Origin: Rotaria sp. Silwood1
Taxonomy: Eukaryota > Rotifera > Eurotatoria > Philodinida > Philodinidae
DNA length: 64,000 nucleotides
Assembly: GCA_905250075.1 (NCBI GenBank)
Contig: CAJNOP010000001.1
Coordinates: 4,312,514 to 4,376,513, forward strand
Direction of reading: 5' to 3'
Shown here: positions 38,299 through 51,704 of the stretch, in pieces
How the letters are laid out: each line of letters opens with the position of its first letter
Position numbering within the stretch: position 1 is the first letter of the stretch
Notes under the pieces: generated by a model
Told to the model about the DNA's origin: nothing
The model's database searches: none
The model's input: only the letters and a program-made list of their open reading frames with translations
Program-made: the position numbers and the translations under genes

Positions 38299-38430
38299 CT
38301 ATACTAAAAGGATAGGGTTTAGAAGCAACAATTCACCTGTATTTGTCTGTCTATATTACAGTTACCATATGGTAACTATTGTACAAATGACCTTCTGGTA
38401 ACTATCGTACAAATGACTGTGTAGGATGAC
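38299..38430 (-). mobile_element. Second copy (end fragment) of the minisatellite-bearing element
   Basis: Read on the minus strand, this stretch has the same order as 1437-1534: ATTTGTAC-type units with GGTAAC/ATAGTTACC, ATAGACAGACAAATACAGG, TGAATTG, CTTCTAAACCCTATCC, then a hairpin CCCTAT-loop-ATAGGG followed by AAT. Only about two to three diverged 21-bp-like units remain (GTACAAATGACCTTCTGGTA and a neighbour). The match to the copy in the canopy intron, in reverse orientation 37 kb away, shows a dispersed element rather than a local expansion. Confidence 0.65.
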
Positions 38431-38534
38431 AAAATCAAGATACATATGCATTAGGGTTCAAATTAACCAAGAAGTTATATTTCAGGTTAAAAAATATGAA
38501 ATTCGTAGATACTATGAAAGGATCGTCTGCATTC

Positions 38535-38790
38535 AATATTTCACCGTAAACAACCGTATTTTGGTTAATTATGTGCATCAGTATTACGATCATATTTTTT
38601 CATATGTGATACGAAGAAATACGATCGTTGACAGCCACATACCGAGTAAAACGGAAATCATATACTATCTTTGTGTAAAAACTTCGTAAACGATCATATT
38701 TCTCCATATGTGATACAAAAAAAAAATATGATCGTAATACTGAGTCATGTAATAAGTCAATCTACGACGATTTACGGTCGTTGACAAGTA
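38535..38790. repeat. Inverted-repeat element with a perfect 22-bp inner pair
   Basis: CAGTATTACGATCATATTTT and two more T (38579-38600) is matched exactly in reverse complement at 38721-38742. Outward, the similarity continues imperfectly: CACCGTAAACAACCGTA (38532-38548) pairs with the complement of GTAGATTGACGG-type sequence near 38763-38790 (CGACGATTTACGGTCG). Inside, CATATGTGATAC occurs as a direct repeat at 38601-38612 and 38707-38718. It is probably a MITE with decayed ends; no target duplication was confirmed. A plus-strand frame (38426-38689) crosses it and is not a gene. Confidence 0.6.
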
Positions 38791-41084
38791 TGTTTGTTTC
38801 GCCTAAGATGCTTTCAGAAATGATGATCATTGTTATTAAACTATTGAATGGTTCGATCGGTTTTTCAATGACTTATACTTGGAGACGTGATGTAGTAATT
38901 ATCAAGAGTTAGAGAACGTTTCTAAACATAATATTACATTCTTCGAATAATCTTATATTAATGTATTCTTCTTTTTTTGCATTAGAAATAGTGCTAATAT
39001 AGGTAATTGTACGTAATCGTATTGGTTTCTATGCTATTTTTTTGTCGATTTATATGTATATATATATTCTACGCTATATTCCGAACATGAAGAAAAAAAA
39101 ACATAAAATAAAACGAAGGATAAAACACTGAAAGGTTTTTAATTTCAAGTTTTTTGTCTAAAATATTGCAATTTCGAGCACAGAATTTCTAAAATCGAAG
39201 TATTACTATTTATGATCGTATATCATTCATAGAAATGCACTAATTCGATATATATGAATAAATAATTAGAAAGAATTTTTTTCATTCATTGTATGCCATC
39301 ATCATTTAATTTAAAAAATAATATTTTGGAAAGAGTTTTAAAGAAAAAAACGAATACGGACACAACAGTATAACAATACAATGAACTTGACACAATTTTC
39401 TATTGAAAGGCTAATAACATTGCATGTATAAACTGAACTTCATTAGACTGGTGTAGCATATTCGGAAGTAGTTTTGTGAAACAAATCCGTGCCATAAGTC
39501 AAATCGTTTGTTGTACCTATCTAATACTTTACTTAATTCATCTTGATACCTAGATGCGTCTCTATATGTATCTTTATTCCATCAGCTGAGGACCAAGTGA
39601 ATTGAATCTCAATGAACACTACTAATTTATCATTTCACTGAAAATAATATCTATAAAAAAAATAGGTTTGTGCATGATATCATTCTTAGTTTTCATGTCT
39701 TAAAGTTGAAAAGGATGTTTTTTTTTCAAGGAAACATATTTGTTAATATGATACAATAAGTACACGATCAAGTAACGATAGTTAGACGTCAGAAAATTGC
39801 TGACTTAACAATAAACAGATGTACTGCATTATCTTTTCTTTCTTCATTGATATAAACTATATCTTATAGTTATTATTACTTTTCAACAATAATGAGTAAC
39901 TATAGATAAGTAATGATACATTTAGATTAAGTTCTGTAATAATTGTATTAGTAAGTCCGAAAATGGTCGTACTTGTTCAACAAATGACTAGTATTAGTTA
40001 CAATATAAAAGATGCCATGGTAAAATTATTTGAGATAGTAATAGCGTTTTGTAATTCTGTAAGAAAAGATATTGTGAGTGTATAAACGAAAAGATTTGTT
40101 TATTACTAATACGATTTGATTATATTTCGAAGTTTATTTGATAATATAGATGTTTAGATTGTTATTCGATATATAAACAATAATAAGTTGACTATATTTA
40201 TTTTTTCTCAATAGTATATATTTTAACAATATTTCTTTTATTTCTGAGGCATACGGACATTTAATGACTGATGAAAGTTTTTGAAAAAAATCTCGTTTTT
40301 TTTTTTTTAATATTTATTCAGACAAGCAAAGGTTTGATGTAACTGGTTTTTAAAAAAGGGTAAATTGCATTATGTGTGTTTTATAATTATGATATAAGAG
40401 CTGAATTAGTTATCGTAAGCACTAATGAAAATGAAAGTTAAGTTAATAGTCTAAATATTACAAATAATCATAGACAACGCATAATCATTCTTGGTAAATT
40501 TTCTCATAACATGGTAACAGAAAAAAATTTAAAGATTATCTCATGTTTAATTACAAAAGAATCGTTTCATTGAACCAGAATGAGTCATGCGAATTTTATA
40601 GGTATTAGTCTTTATAAATAAAATTGGTATTTTCCAGTTTTATTTAATCAAGAATAAAGTGTTTTATGTGATGTATCGATACTTGTATGTGAACGGTGAA
40701 TTATGATTATGTATTTTTGCCGTGAAATCTGTTGTCTTATCCAATGCAACAATCGTTATCTGACACTGTAAATTCTATTGAAAGATTCTTAGAATATGTT
40801 TTAAAATGATGTAAAGATATTCAACTAATCAATAAAGTATTCGTTGAATTCATCTTTTCTTATTATTATGCTTATGTATCATAAATTGAAAAGAAACTAA
40901 ATATTTTTAGACACAAATAGTGACATATTTCTTATGTCTAAAGATGCCGCTTTGAAGCAATTTAAAATCAAAGTTGCCTTTAAGTTGTCTATTCTCTCCA
41001 ATCATTATCGAAACATACCTGATCGGTGATAAATTATGAGAGTGATGAACATTTAGTGTAAAATATCTGTACTTATTCCGTAAT
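38791..41084. other. Intergenic stretch upstream of the SDR gene
   Basis: No open frame with recognisable content and no clear repeat. The promoter of the dehydrogenase gene should be in its last few hundred bases, but no core element stands out. Confidence 0.45.
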
Positions 41085-42254
41085 ATGTTGTTGTTTCTTC
41101 TTCGTCAGCCAGAAGCAAAAGCATTGTTAACTTTTGTTTCTTCAATTATTATTTTAATTCTTTCGGCTAATTCTATTCTTATTCCAATTTGTATTTGGAC
41201 ATGGATATCTTCGAGTTTAATATATATTATACTGTATTTTATTTCTGTTATTGTACTTATGCGATGGTTTGCTCGTGGTGGACAATATTCAGATATTCAT
41301 ACAATTAAATTAGATGGACAAACATTTTTAATAACTGGTGCTGCTGGTGGTATCGGTAAAGAAACAGCAATTGAATTAGCAAAACGTGGTGCTCGAGTTA
41401 TACTTTTTGCTCGTCTTACAAATCTAGCTAATGCTATTAATGATGTAAAAAGATTTAGTCCATCGCCCAATAAAGTTATTGGTTATCCACTTGATTTAGC
41501 TGATTTAAAATCAATAAAAACATGTGTTGAAGAATTTATGAAAAATGAAAATGAGTTAGTTTTCTTTAGTTTTTCTTTGATTCAATGGTTTTTGTTTGTT
41601 TCTTATTATGTATTCTTGTTTAGAAATACAAAAATTATAGCATTGATTAACAATGCTGGTGTTATGGCATGTCCTTATACAAAAACTAAAGATGGTTTTG
41701 AATTACAAATGGGTACAAATCATTTTGGTCATTTTTATTTTACACAACTTCTTTTACCTCGTCTTCATTCATCATGTATTGTTAATGTTTCTTCGGCTGC
41801 TCATTTTATGTGGCCAGTACCTTGTGATGCATCACATTATGAACAAATGTGTAATCCAAACACATATCATCCAATGTCTGCTTATTCGTTAAGTAAAACA
41901 GCAAATATTTTATTTACACGTGAACTTCAACGACGTTATTCAATATCGCATAATATTCGTGCTTATTCATTACATCCTGGAACTGTTAATACACCATTAG
42001 ATCGACATTTAAGTTTGAATCATTTTATGCGTAAATTAATCAAACCAATAAGATATATAATTTTTAAAACACCATTAGAAGGAATACAAACAATTCTTTA
42101 TTGTGCATTATCGAATAAAGCTAGACCAGGTGAATATCATGCAGATTGTCAGCCATCACCAGTATCTCATAAATATGCAAAGGATGATAAATTAGCTCGC
42201 GAATGGTGGGATTATTCAGAGAAAATTATAAATGATAAACTCAAGGAAATTTAA
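41085..42254 (+). CDS. Short-chain dehydrogenase, retinol-dehydrogenase (RDH11-14) type
   Basis: Exons 41085-41554 and 41624-42254 give 366 aa. The 69-bp intron is in frame and open, so an unspliced reading inserts 23 hydrophobic residues; the GT donor (GTTAGT), TTGTTTAG acceptor and alignment to the family (NENENTKIIALINNAG) favour splicing. Two hydrophobic helices (about 14-35 and 41-59) anchor the N-terminus. The Rossmann domain follows: TGAAGGIG cofactor motif (84-91), RVILFAR, LDLAD, NNAG (166-169), NVSSAA with the catalytic Ser, and YSLSK (244-248) with catalytic Tyr and Lys, then ANILFTREL and LHPGTVNT as in RDH11-14 and WWOX-like members. The predicted reaction is NAD(P)-dependent oxidoreduction of retinoid, steroid or lipid alcohols at the ER membrane. 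The substrate cannot be read from sequence. Confidence 0.88.
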   Translation: MLLFLLRQPEAKALLTFVSSIIILILSANSILIPICIWTWISSSLIYIILYFISVIVLMRWFARGGQYSDIHTIKLDGQTFLITGAAGGIGKETAIELAKRGARVILFARLTNLANAINDVKRFSPSPNKVIGYPLDLADLKSIKTCVEEFMKNENELVFFSFSLIQWFLFVSYYVFLFRNTKIIALINNAGVMACPYTKTKDGFELQMGTNHFGHFYFTQLLLPRLHSSCIVNVSSAAHFMWPVPCDASHYEQMCNPNTYHPMSAYSLSKTANILFTRELQRRYSISHNIRAYSLHPGTVNTPLDRHLSLNHFMRKLIKPIRYIIFKTPLEGIQTILYCALSNKARPGEYHADCQPSPVSHKYAKDDKLAREWWDYSEKIINDKLKEI

Positions 42255-45200
42255 AAAAGACACATGGAAATTAAATATTTATTGAACTATAGATGTGAAA
42301 AGAGCAAGTTGACTTGATTATTCACTTTATGTTAATTGAATTTCAATTGTATTAAACACTTATCATGTCAATAGACTTGTCTAACTTATTAATAATAAAT
42401 AATTACATATATAAATATAAGATATAATTTGAAGACAGTGAAAAACGAATATACAGACATCATGTTTTTTACCGTTTATCGAGTGATCTTTTCCGCAGAC
42501 AGCGAAAAAGAACATAATTAGAACTATCCTATTCTTGATTTTTTTGCTTCTGGGAATTTCATTTAACCATATGCATATATGTAGTCTCGAACAAAAGTAG
42601 CTGCCTTTCAAGAAATTCTACTATTCCTTATGACATTTAACTGATATTTTGGATGCATACACTTAGTAATAAACCCTAATTACAAGTACAAACCCTTCCT
42701 TTACTGGTTCACATGTACCAGAATTATGTTGAAGACATCATCTTACTCTTGTGATCACCTTATATCAACTATGTTGGCAAAAATATTTTTGTCTAATCAC
42801 TCATTTGGAAGGTTACGGTCGTAGCTATCACTACTCTGAATTAATTTAGAAATCAATTTAAAATAGTTAAGATACTTTCTCCTCATTAAGAGTATCTATT
42901 GAAGAACCAATGTTGTTCTTTTTTAGTAAGATGAGTCGTTTCCACAATGACTTTGATCAATTCTTTTAAGCATTTCAGTAGAAAGTTTCTATGAGACAAC
43001 AAGTCGATTTTATAATTTCTGGAACTGTATGACTGAAACAAGTCAAGTTTATGCTACGACATGGGTTCACTATCTCAAAGTGTGGTATTTTCTAAGATCT
43101 TGACTATGTATCACAGGCTTTGGTGATACTAAAGTAGACATAAGAGACTGCCTTTAATGCTAGAAAAAAAAAACAGTTACTACTGCTTGTCTAATAGGAA
43201 AATGACAAACAAAAGCTTTTTGAGAACATATTTTTGTTGAATATGTTCTTCATAAGAGAATTAACATATGTGAATCATAACTTCAGTATATGTCAAGCGA
43301 TGAAGGATGGATCAGTACTTGCGATCAGAGTTTATTGTCGCATACACCTAAAATATCAGTTCGATATCATAAAGAATAATAGCACTTCATGACGAAGGGG
43401 CGTGGTGGTTACTTTTGATTAGAACTGTACATGTGCGAATAATTTGAGCCTAGCCAATTTATGGTAGCTATACTGAATTCATACTTTATTGTTGTTTACA
43501 TTTCAATGATGGTAATTGATTGACACTTAATCTTTCGGATCTTTTGGTTTTCTCGTCTTCCATTGCTATTCAAACAAATGAATAAATACATCTGTTACTT
43601 CTTTGTCGTGTTTTATCCGCTTTAACAAATTACTTTGCTAATATCTATTGATTGAAAAGTTCTTGCATAATTATTTTAGACAATGGAAATATTAAATATG
43701 ATTTAAGGTGTAGGTGTAGTTAAAAAGAAGACCTATACATCTACACCGATCCTCGTGTGCAATATATTACTCATAATTATGTACAATATCTGAATTTTGT
43801 TGATAAATCATTATCTTAAATAATGATAATTAAACGTGAACGCCATAGAGAAATAAATAAATAAATAAATAAAACTGATTGAATTTTGCACCAGAGTTAA
43901 TGTAATCTAGAACGATTGATAGGTATTATTGGTGATAAACATATCTATAGCTGTTTCAGTAATGATTGATTTCAATCATCACTTTCAATGACTGATAGAA
44001 AACTTCGATCAACGTTTTTTTTAATATTTTATTCAACTTAAAAATTCACATTTAAGTAAGTAGATTGCACTTCATATAATATTATCTCATGCGTTAACTA
44101 AATGCTTATATGTGAAGAGCAACATGAGTAGCATTGATTGATTCAAATATGTCTACAGTATAATCTGGTAACATATCAAGAAAAACTAGATAAACATACA
44201 AAACGCGTCCAACCTTCGGACAGAAGAGTAAATTGAAATGGAAAAGTCTTATAATTATTTGCGTTATTATCACACTAAACCTCTATAATAGTGCTTTGCA
44301 TGTCTTGATGTCGATAGTTTTAGGCGTAAAATTTTTGTTGCTTTAATTTTTCAACCTTCATCACATTTCATTGAAGACTGTCTCAACTGGAGAATACCCT
44401 AGATTTAGATATCATAGCCTACCATAGACTCAAACATCTGTTTTTCATTTCAGTCAATTAATAGATTTATACAGTATATCGAAATTCTTATACGAACATC
44501 AAAATCTACTACTGCCTTTCTTAGGAAATAGTAGCATTTTCGTAGTGAAGTAGACTTTAAAAACGTTCTTGAGAAAAAATTCAATTTTGTATGATTAATT
44601 GTTAGGTTCTATATTACCAATACCTTGAAACAGTACTCTTTCGTTAATAGTGAAGAAGAACTGCACAGAAAACCCGAGTTAGATAAACTACAAACTGCCC
44701 AAATGTTTCTTTGCCTTAAGTAGCTAACCATATATGCCTAAGACACATTTAAGAAATCCACACTGTAAGTCCTTTTTGTTTAAATACTACTGCTCCACTA
44801 TCATTGTGTTCTTCAATAAAGTCGATCAAAAACTCTTCTTTTGATCGTTAAAATTAAAAAAAAAAATAAATGTTTGTATGTTTCTTTTAGTATACGTCTC
44901 TTGATGTAAGTTATGAAGTTTCTCTGAATCTTCTCAACTCTATACAGTCAAAAATGTGACTTGAACAGAATAACCGCTAACTGTATTTCAGATAAATGGC
45001 ATCAATAGATTCACTCTGAGCCTACTCTATATATTGAAAACATGCCACTACCTATATGTTCCACTCAACTTTAAACTCGAACGTAGGATTGGCTTCAGAT
45101 TTAGTAACTGTTCTTTTATTGATAAAATTACATTAGACTTAAATAAACATCATATTGATTCATTGAAGATAAAAAAGAGTTGAATTCATCAATCTGACAG

Positions 45201-45487
45201 ATGTGCTGTTAGATGAAATACACATATACATAAAGTTTAATGGATTTGGAAAACGTAGATAATGATTTCCTGATAATAAAAACAAATTGGCCGATTGACT
45301 TTTTCAATGGATGAAATTTTTATAATATTCTTTTCCTGTCTGTGAAGAAAGAGAGGACGTTAGTAGTCATCAATTCTTAGTCAATATTTGTTCGTTCGTT
45401 CATTATTCATCCACCCACATAAAAGTTACTCATCATGTACATATGTATATTTTTGTTTTTTTCTTATCATGTTTATATTTCGATGTA
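42255..45487. other. Intergenic stretch, 3.2 kb, no supported gene
   Basis: It contains a hairpin-like pair (GGTGTAG at about 43709 and CTACACC at about 43740) and an AAAT tetranucleotide run (43851-43873). Open frames are short and featureless. Confidence 0.45.
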
Positions 45488-45868
45488 ATGGAAATATTCG
45501 AGGATATTAGGTGGGACTTTCAAAATAATTCTTTTCGATCAAAATCTTTATCAAATAGATCTAAGCTTACTTGTATTTCATTTTCGGTAATTTCTTTTGT
45601 CAATCTATTTTTTCTATTCTTATACTCGTATCTACTTTTTTTTTACTCAGATTTCTCGTATGACAAATCGTATTGTTCATCATCTATTTCGTCGAAATAA
45701 ACGTCGTTCTCTTAAAAGTCAGTTTTATTTCAATAATTAATTTTTTCATTCTTAATTTTTGTTTTATTGTCTTTAGCTAATAAACAACATAGTCAATTAA
45801 CAACTAATATGGACTTATATCAATATATACCATCAGATAGTGAACTTCAACAACTTCTTTATACTTAA
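45488..45868 (+). CDS. Candidate small 3-exon gene, unknown product
   Basis: Proposed exons 45488-45586, 45651-45717 and 45777-45868 join in phase (0, then 1/2) to an 85-aa protein starting MEIFEDIRWDFQNNSF and ending with an acidic/Gln segment IPSDSELQQLLYT. Introns of 64 and 59 bp have normal ends (GTAATT...TTACTCAG; GTCAGT...TCTTTAG). The middle is strongly basic (HHLFRRNKRRSLKTNK). No family recognised. It lies only 131 bp before the chimaerin start codon on the same strand, so it could be an independent small gene, an upstream reading frame, or alternative 5' exons of the chimaerin locus. Consistent splice phases are the only support. Confidence 0.4.
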
Positions 45869-45999
45869 CTTTTTAAAATTTTTTTGTAAAAAGAAAAACC
45901 AAGAACAGTTCTCTTTTTCTTTTTTATTTTGATTTCACAGTGATTGATTATTTCTAGTCAGATTCATCCGTTTTTTTTTCTCATTTTTTCCAGAGAATA

Positions 46000-48787
46000 A
46001 TGATGTCCATACCATTTATGGATCAATCAGTAACATCTATAACATCATCAACAACAACAACATTTTTTGATCCTATAACACGATATCAAACAAATTCTTC
46101 TAATTCAACAAGTTCTTTGCCAGTATGGAAATCATATTTATATAATTTACAAATGCAAGCACCAAAACCAAATCCAATTATATGTCGAACATCACAATCA
46201 CGTCGTCCAAGACAATATGGTTTAGAATTTCATGGTCTTTTATCACGTACAGATGCTGATCAATTAATGTCAATATCTATTGATGGTTCATATCTTGTTC
46301 GTGAATCATTAAATCCACCTGATTCATATACATTAGCTATTAAATTTAATGGTGAAGTTAAAAATTATAAATTATATTTTGATTCTCAAACATCAACTCA
46401 TTATGTTGGAGAAAAACATTTTGATACATTAAATGATCTTGTACATGATGGATTAATATCGTTTTATTTAGAATCAAAAGCAAGTGATTATATTGCTTTG
46501 ATGGCATGTGATTCACAATGTTATACTAATGAAAGTCCATACGGACAATATAAAGCACAATTATTACATCGAGCACAAACACAAAATAATACATTCAATC
46601 AAGTAAAACCTATAGTTTTGTTTTATTTTGAATATGAAAAATTTTTATTATTTTAATTTTATTTATCAAGGATACATCGTCATTGACACACAATGAAATA
46701 AATCATCCAATAAGTCATTCTCAAACGATAAATACAGATCATATAGTATCTAATTATCGTTCATCTTCAACAAGTAATTCACCTATGATACAACAAAATT
46801 CATCATCAAGAATATCTCCAACAAATAATAATAATACTAATAATAATCTAAATCGAAAATTACCATCGACAAATCCATTATTTTTTGATCGTATACTTTT
46901 AATGCAAGCTGAAAAAGCACATAATTTTAAAATGCATTCATTTAAAGGACCACATTGGTGTGATTATTGTGCAAATTTTCTTTGGGGTCTTGTACAACAA
47001 GGTGTTAAATGTGCTGATTGTGGTTTTGAAGCACATAAACGTTGTTCAGAAAAAGTACCACAAGATTGTGTAAGTTATTTCAATATTCTATCGAGGATCG
47101 AGATAATAAAACCGATATACTATGTAGTTTCGGCATATAAATAACTGATATATAGTATTTCACTAATAATATTATTCACAAGACGTTACACACATCACAA
47201 TACTATATAAGTGATATTCGATATATATGCATTGTTTAATTATTTGTTATCGTCTAATAATTGTAAGTAGTTAAATAGTTGACGAACAGAAACTATCTTG
47301 TACTTATGTTCACGTCAAACTAGAAGAAGGATGAGTGTAAACTTTATAACTCGATAATCATAGTAAGTAGTGACCTATAATTCAGATCAATCAAAAAAGA
47401 AGAACTTCGGACATTTTTTGTCTGATACTATACGAGTCGGAATGATTTTAAAACATATCATTTTTCGACAATATTCAAGACAAATTGTATGAAAACGATA
47501 TTTCATTTCAAGAAAATTCTATATGATTTGATTGAATAGATTTGCGATTATGTTTTATCAAAAATTTTAAATAACAGAGTATTATCACTTGAATCGTATC
47601 TTGAACTACTGATTTGAAGTCCGTTTATCTGATATACATGTCAAAATCAAAATTACACCGAAACGGAATACTGTTTTGATATAATTTTGATCAATTTCTT
47701 TAGATGATGATTTTGAAAATAATTTAGTCTTCTTATTCGGTATCAGATAAAAAAAACTTTCGGAGGTTTTTTTCCCTCGATTTCTGAAAATCGCAGATCT
47801 CGAACTATTACTATTGTCGAGTGTTTGAGCTTAATCTTATTTATCTTCAATGTAGGTGAGGATATCAACTGTTATTGATTTGATCATTGAAACTATCCAA
47901 CATTAGATAAAAGAGTATACATGTATTGTTTAATAAAATACTGATTCTTTCAACTATATATTTATTTTTTCAAAGAATATTTGACAATTACAAGGTATGA
48001 TAATGTTCATAGATGACTTAACCATCTTTATGTTTAAGAAATCTCGCATTCTAATTTAGAATTTTGCGATGAATTTTTCCATGAAATGCTATTTTAAATA
48101 AAAGATTATGTTCAAAATTAGTTTAATTAATTAAAGTTTTTTTTGATTTAGGTGCCACATATGAAGTATTTAAAATCAATTTTTGGCGTTGATTTGACAA
48201 CACTAATTAAAGCCACAACACCAGCCTCATCAGTAGCTTCATTAACACCAGTTGTACTTGAAAAATGTATTAATGAAATTGAATCACGTCCACATGCACT
48301 TGATATTGAAGGTCTTTATCGAATTGCAGGATTTTCTGATACTATCGAAGAAATTAAATTAGCATTTGAACGTGATTGTGATCATGTTGATTTATCTCAA
48401 GAACGTTATCCTGATATTCATGCAATAACTTGTGTATTAAAATTATATCTAAGACAATTACCTATTCCACTTGTTACTTTCGACATTCAAACACAATTAC
48501 TTGAACTTCGTCCATCAACAATATCTGTAGCAACAATTCGTACAATAATTCGTCGTTTACCACCAGCTCACTTTTATACATTAAAATATTTATCTGAACA
48601 TCTATTAAAAGTTTCTCATCATTCAATACGTAATCAAATGACAATAGAGAATTTAGCCATTGTATTTGGTCCAACAATTATGCGTTCAGAAAATCCTGAT
48701 CCAATGATTGGACTAAAAAATTCTAAACCAATTCAACGTTTACTTGAAATACTTATTGAACAAGTACATGATATATTTACTCCATAA
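46000..48787 (+). CDS. Chimaerin: SH2, C1 and RhoGAP domains, 3 coding exons
   Basis: Exons 46000-46602, 46671-47069 and 48152-48787, all phase 0, give 545 aa. A Ser/Thr-rich N-terminus is followed by an SH2 domain (about 76-165: [25 protein letters not shown] with the phosphotyrosine-binding Arg, [19 protein letters not shown]). A Ser/Asn-rich linker (about 190-275) comes next. The C1 domain is at 285-334 ([20 protein letters not shown] to QDC), with the full His/Cys zinc pattern and the Pro, Gly and Gln residues of diacylglycerol-binding C1 domains. RhoGAP (about 345-545) has EGLYRIAGF with the arginine finger, [12 protein letters not shown] and [12 protein letters not shown]. Chimaerins are DAG-responsive GAPs for Rac, acting at membranes downstream of receptors in axon guidance. 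AATAAA follows at 48939-48944. Intron 2 is 1,082 bp. Confidence 0.93.
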
Positions 48788-51704
48788 GAAAATAACTTTT
48801 TTTTCATTATACATAAAATCTTATTATAAGTCATATTTGTAAGTGTTTTCTCAGGTATCAATTTTTTTGTATATTTCTAGAATGATATTAATGTGTATTT
48901 CTAGCAATGATGTTTGTCAAATATTTATATTAAAATTAAATAAATCATCATTAGAAATAATGGGAAAAATTTCGATAGATCAAACAGTTTTCGATAAAGA
49001 ACAGTCTGAATGATATAAAAAAAACAAAATGAAGAATCTAGACAAATCAACGATCTCATTTTGTTAAACTTTGTTTTTCGAATTTTTTCAAAAGATAAAA
49101 TCACTGAATATTTAATTCTATTAAGTGATTTCTCAGCTAATATGCAGAGAAGAACTTATTTTATGAAGTTATCATATACAATTCATATCTCAAAATGAGT
49201 ACTGTTTGAGGACTGTCCGATGTGAAGTATCTAATCGATTATGTTCTTGTATCTATTTTAAAAGAGTAGAATAGTAATTACAATTTTTAAACATAATAAT
49301 AATTTTGTTTGAAATATCAAAATCTAAATGAATAAAAGATGATGAAAACAAACGTATGCAAAACTGACCAAACGCATTTTTTCTCTTGTTTTTTTCTAAA
49401 ATGCTGTTTTCAATCCTTTATCGAATTGTTTTTGTTTTTTCTTCATCGGCATATCGATCTTTGTATTGACATATGTATGAACATTTCTCATTGCTACATG
49501 TAGCCATTTCGGAATCATTATCTACTGGTTTTTTCCTGTAACAATGAACAATAATAAGAATATTGGTTGACAACTTTCGTTGTTTTAAATGAATATCATT
49601 ACTGTTCTAAATGTTCGTTGCCTTGTGATTTTTCTTATACATTGCTGATTAATCGAGTTGTTAGTGTTAAAGAAATGTATATGAACAAGATGAGATGAAC
49701 AAGCAATGCTACGTATTGCATGTTCGTTTTTTGAAATCTTCTTTTTTGCGTTATAGTCTTATCTTTTCGTTAGACTCATGAATTTTCATATTGTGCAAAA
49801 TACTGAGTAGTCTTGAACAAAATCTTCAAATATGCCAAGAATTATGTTGAAGGATGTCTATCGTTTCTTGAAGCTTATAATGCTGAAAAAATAGTCTACT
49901 AAACTTTCTCTCACCTTTTATCAAATACATATGTAATATTTGATATTTTAGAATATAGCTTTATTTCACTCTGTGTTCTTTCCTCATTCAGACAGGCTAA
50001 ACTCATAAAAAAGTGCGTTTGAGATATTTGACGGTCTTAAAACAGGTACCATAGTCCTAGACTTATGCGTTTTACCTATCTACTGGACATATGCTACTAG
50101 TTTTACTGCATTCAAAGGCAACAATGTGTATTAATACGGAAGGATCAGCTTAGAATACATGCTTTAACACACATTTTCTTGAATGCGTTTCACTACGTTC
50201 AATAATAACCTGTTTTTATCCGTATATTGTGACGCAAATAAATGTGTTGAAATGAATTTGTCTGTTGAGATTCGTTAAAATTCAGGATCATCAGTCTGAT
50301 AATTTATGCTTATATGAACCTGTTTGATGTGAAAATTTTTGTTTAGAGACTGAAATGAGTCTGTTTCAAAGTCAAAAAATCATGTTTAACAATTATAAAA
50401 AAAATAGGAGATACTTGAAGATTCTGATGAATTTAGTGTCTTTTATATGTATGAGATTATAGCAGTTTCTATTATCGATTTTTAAAACTCTTTTATGTAC
50501 CATTTCTCTCAAAGTTCATATGACATTCTAACCTAAGTGTGAAACAACATAGTTATCATTATATTTTTTCCATTGATGTTTCTGATATTTGTGGAATCAT
50601 AAAATTTTTCAAGATTTTTGCATTTTGTTTATGATTATTTCTGTATCATCAAGGAACTTGTCATTCTTTAAGAGTGTAGACATGTTTGTTATATTACTAA
50701 TGTTTTCATCATGTTAAGGATGTGTTAATGATTTATATGATGATCGATTTTTAGAGTAATTGAAACTATTATATTTTTGTTTCAGCATGAATAAACATTA
50801 GAAATGGTGAAGGCTATATAATCTAATAGGAGCATAGACCGTGTAGGATTGAATATGTTGAAGTTCAATAGTATTACGAAAAAGAAGATTAACAGTGTTG
50901 TTACAACGGAAAACTAGCTAGGCTTTTTAATCACATCGCTAATAAATCAACCATACTAACTGAATAGAACTGATTGAAACATAACGATCTGATTGCCTTC
51001 TATGTTAATAATAAGACTCCTTTATATTTATTGTGATGATGAAGAAATATTTATGTTTCTTTCTGCATCTGATGATTTTACTAAAACTAGACAAATGAAT
51101 TGGTTATACATTAAAGTTGAAAATATTTCATTTCATTTGTTGTCCCTTTGCATTATACAATTCGTTTCGCTTATATTAAAATCGTTGAGGTATTTCACCC
51201 ATGGCATGATTTGATAACTTTTTTGGAATGATTCGTAAGGTATTGACACAGGTGTGCTTTCGTTTGAAAATTCAACGAAAAAAAATATTTATTTTTCACC
51301 AACAAACCATAATAAATAATGTTTACCTAAGAAATTAAGAACCAACACATATCGAAACTCGCAATTATTGCAATCTTTCATTTGATTGAATTGTAAAAGT
51401 AATAAAATAAAAAACAAAAGTAATGAAACTCGTCATAATACATCAAATATATTCTTAGAGTACCTACGAAGAAAAATTTCATCACGTCAACATAGACTTT
51501 ATTTAGATTCTAATATTTTTTTATAGTAGAATTTTATTTTGATGATATGATTGCTTTTGCTAAAATATAAATATTTTCAGTCTTGTTATGAAGTTTATTT
51601 GCAGATAAAACAATTTCAAACATTTACAACTCAAGATTTCTGTCTTTTAATTTTAAAAGAAAAATGACATCCGACATGCTTTCTATAGTCTGTTTATCGT
51701 TGAA
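48788..51704. other. Intergenic stretch without recognised genes
   Basis: Beyond the chimaerin 3' end there is 2.9 kb of A+T-rich sequence with no coding signature. The frame at 50993-51214 has no recognisable content. Confidence 0.45.

Noticed and set aside
41555..41623. 23 hydrophobic residues in the middle of the SDR (unspliced reading)
   Set aside because: The stretch has GT-AG ends, interrupts the conserved run before NNAG, and is absent from the family; treated as an in-frame intron.
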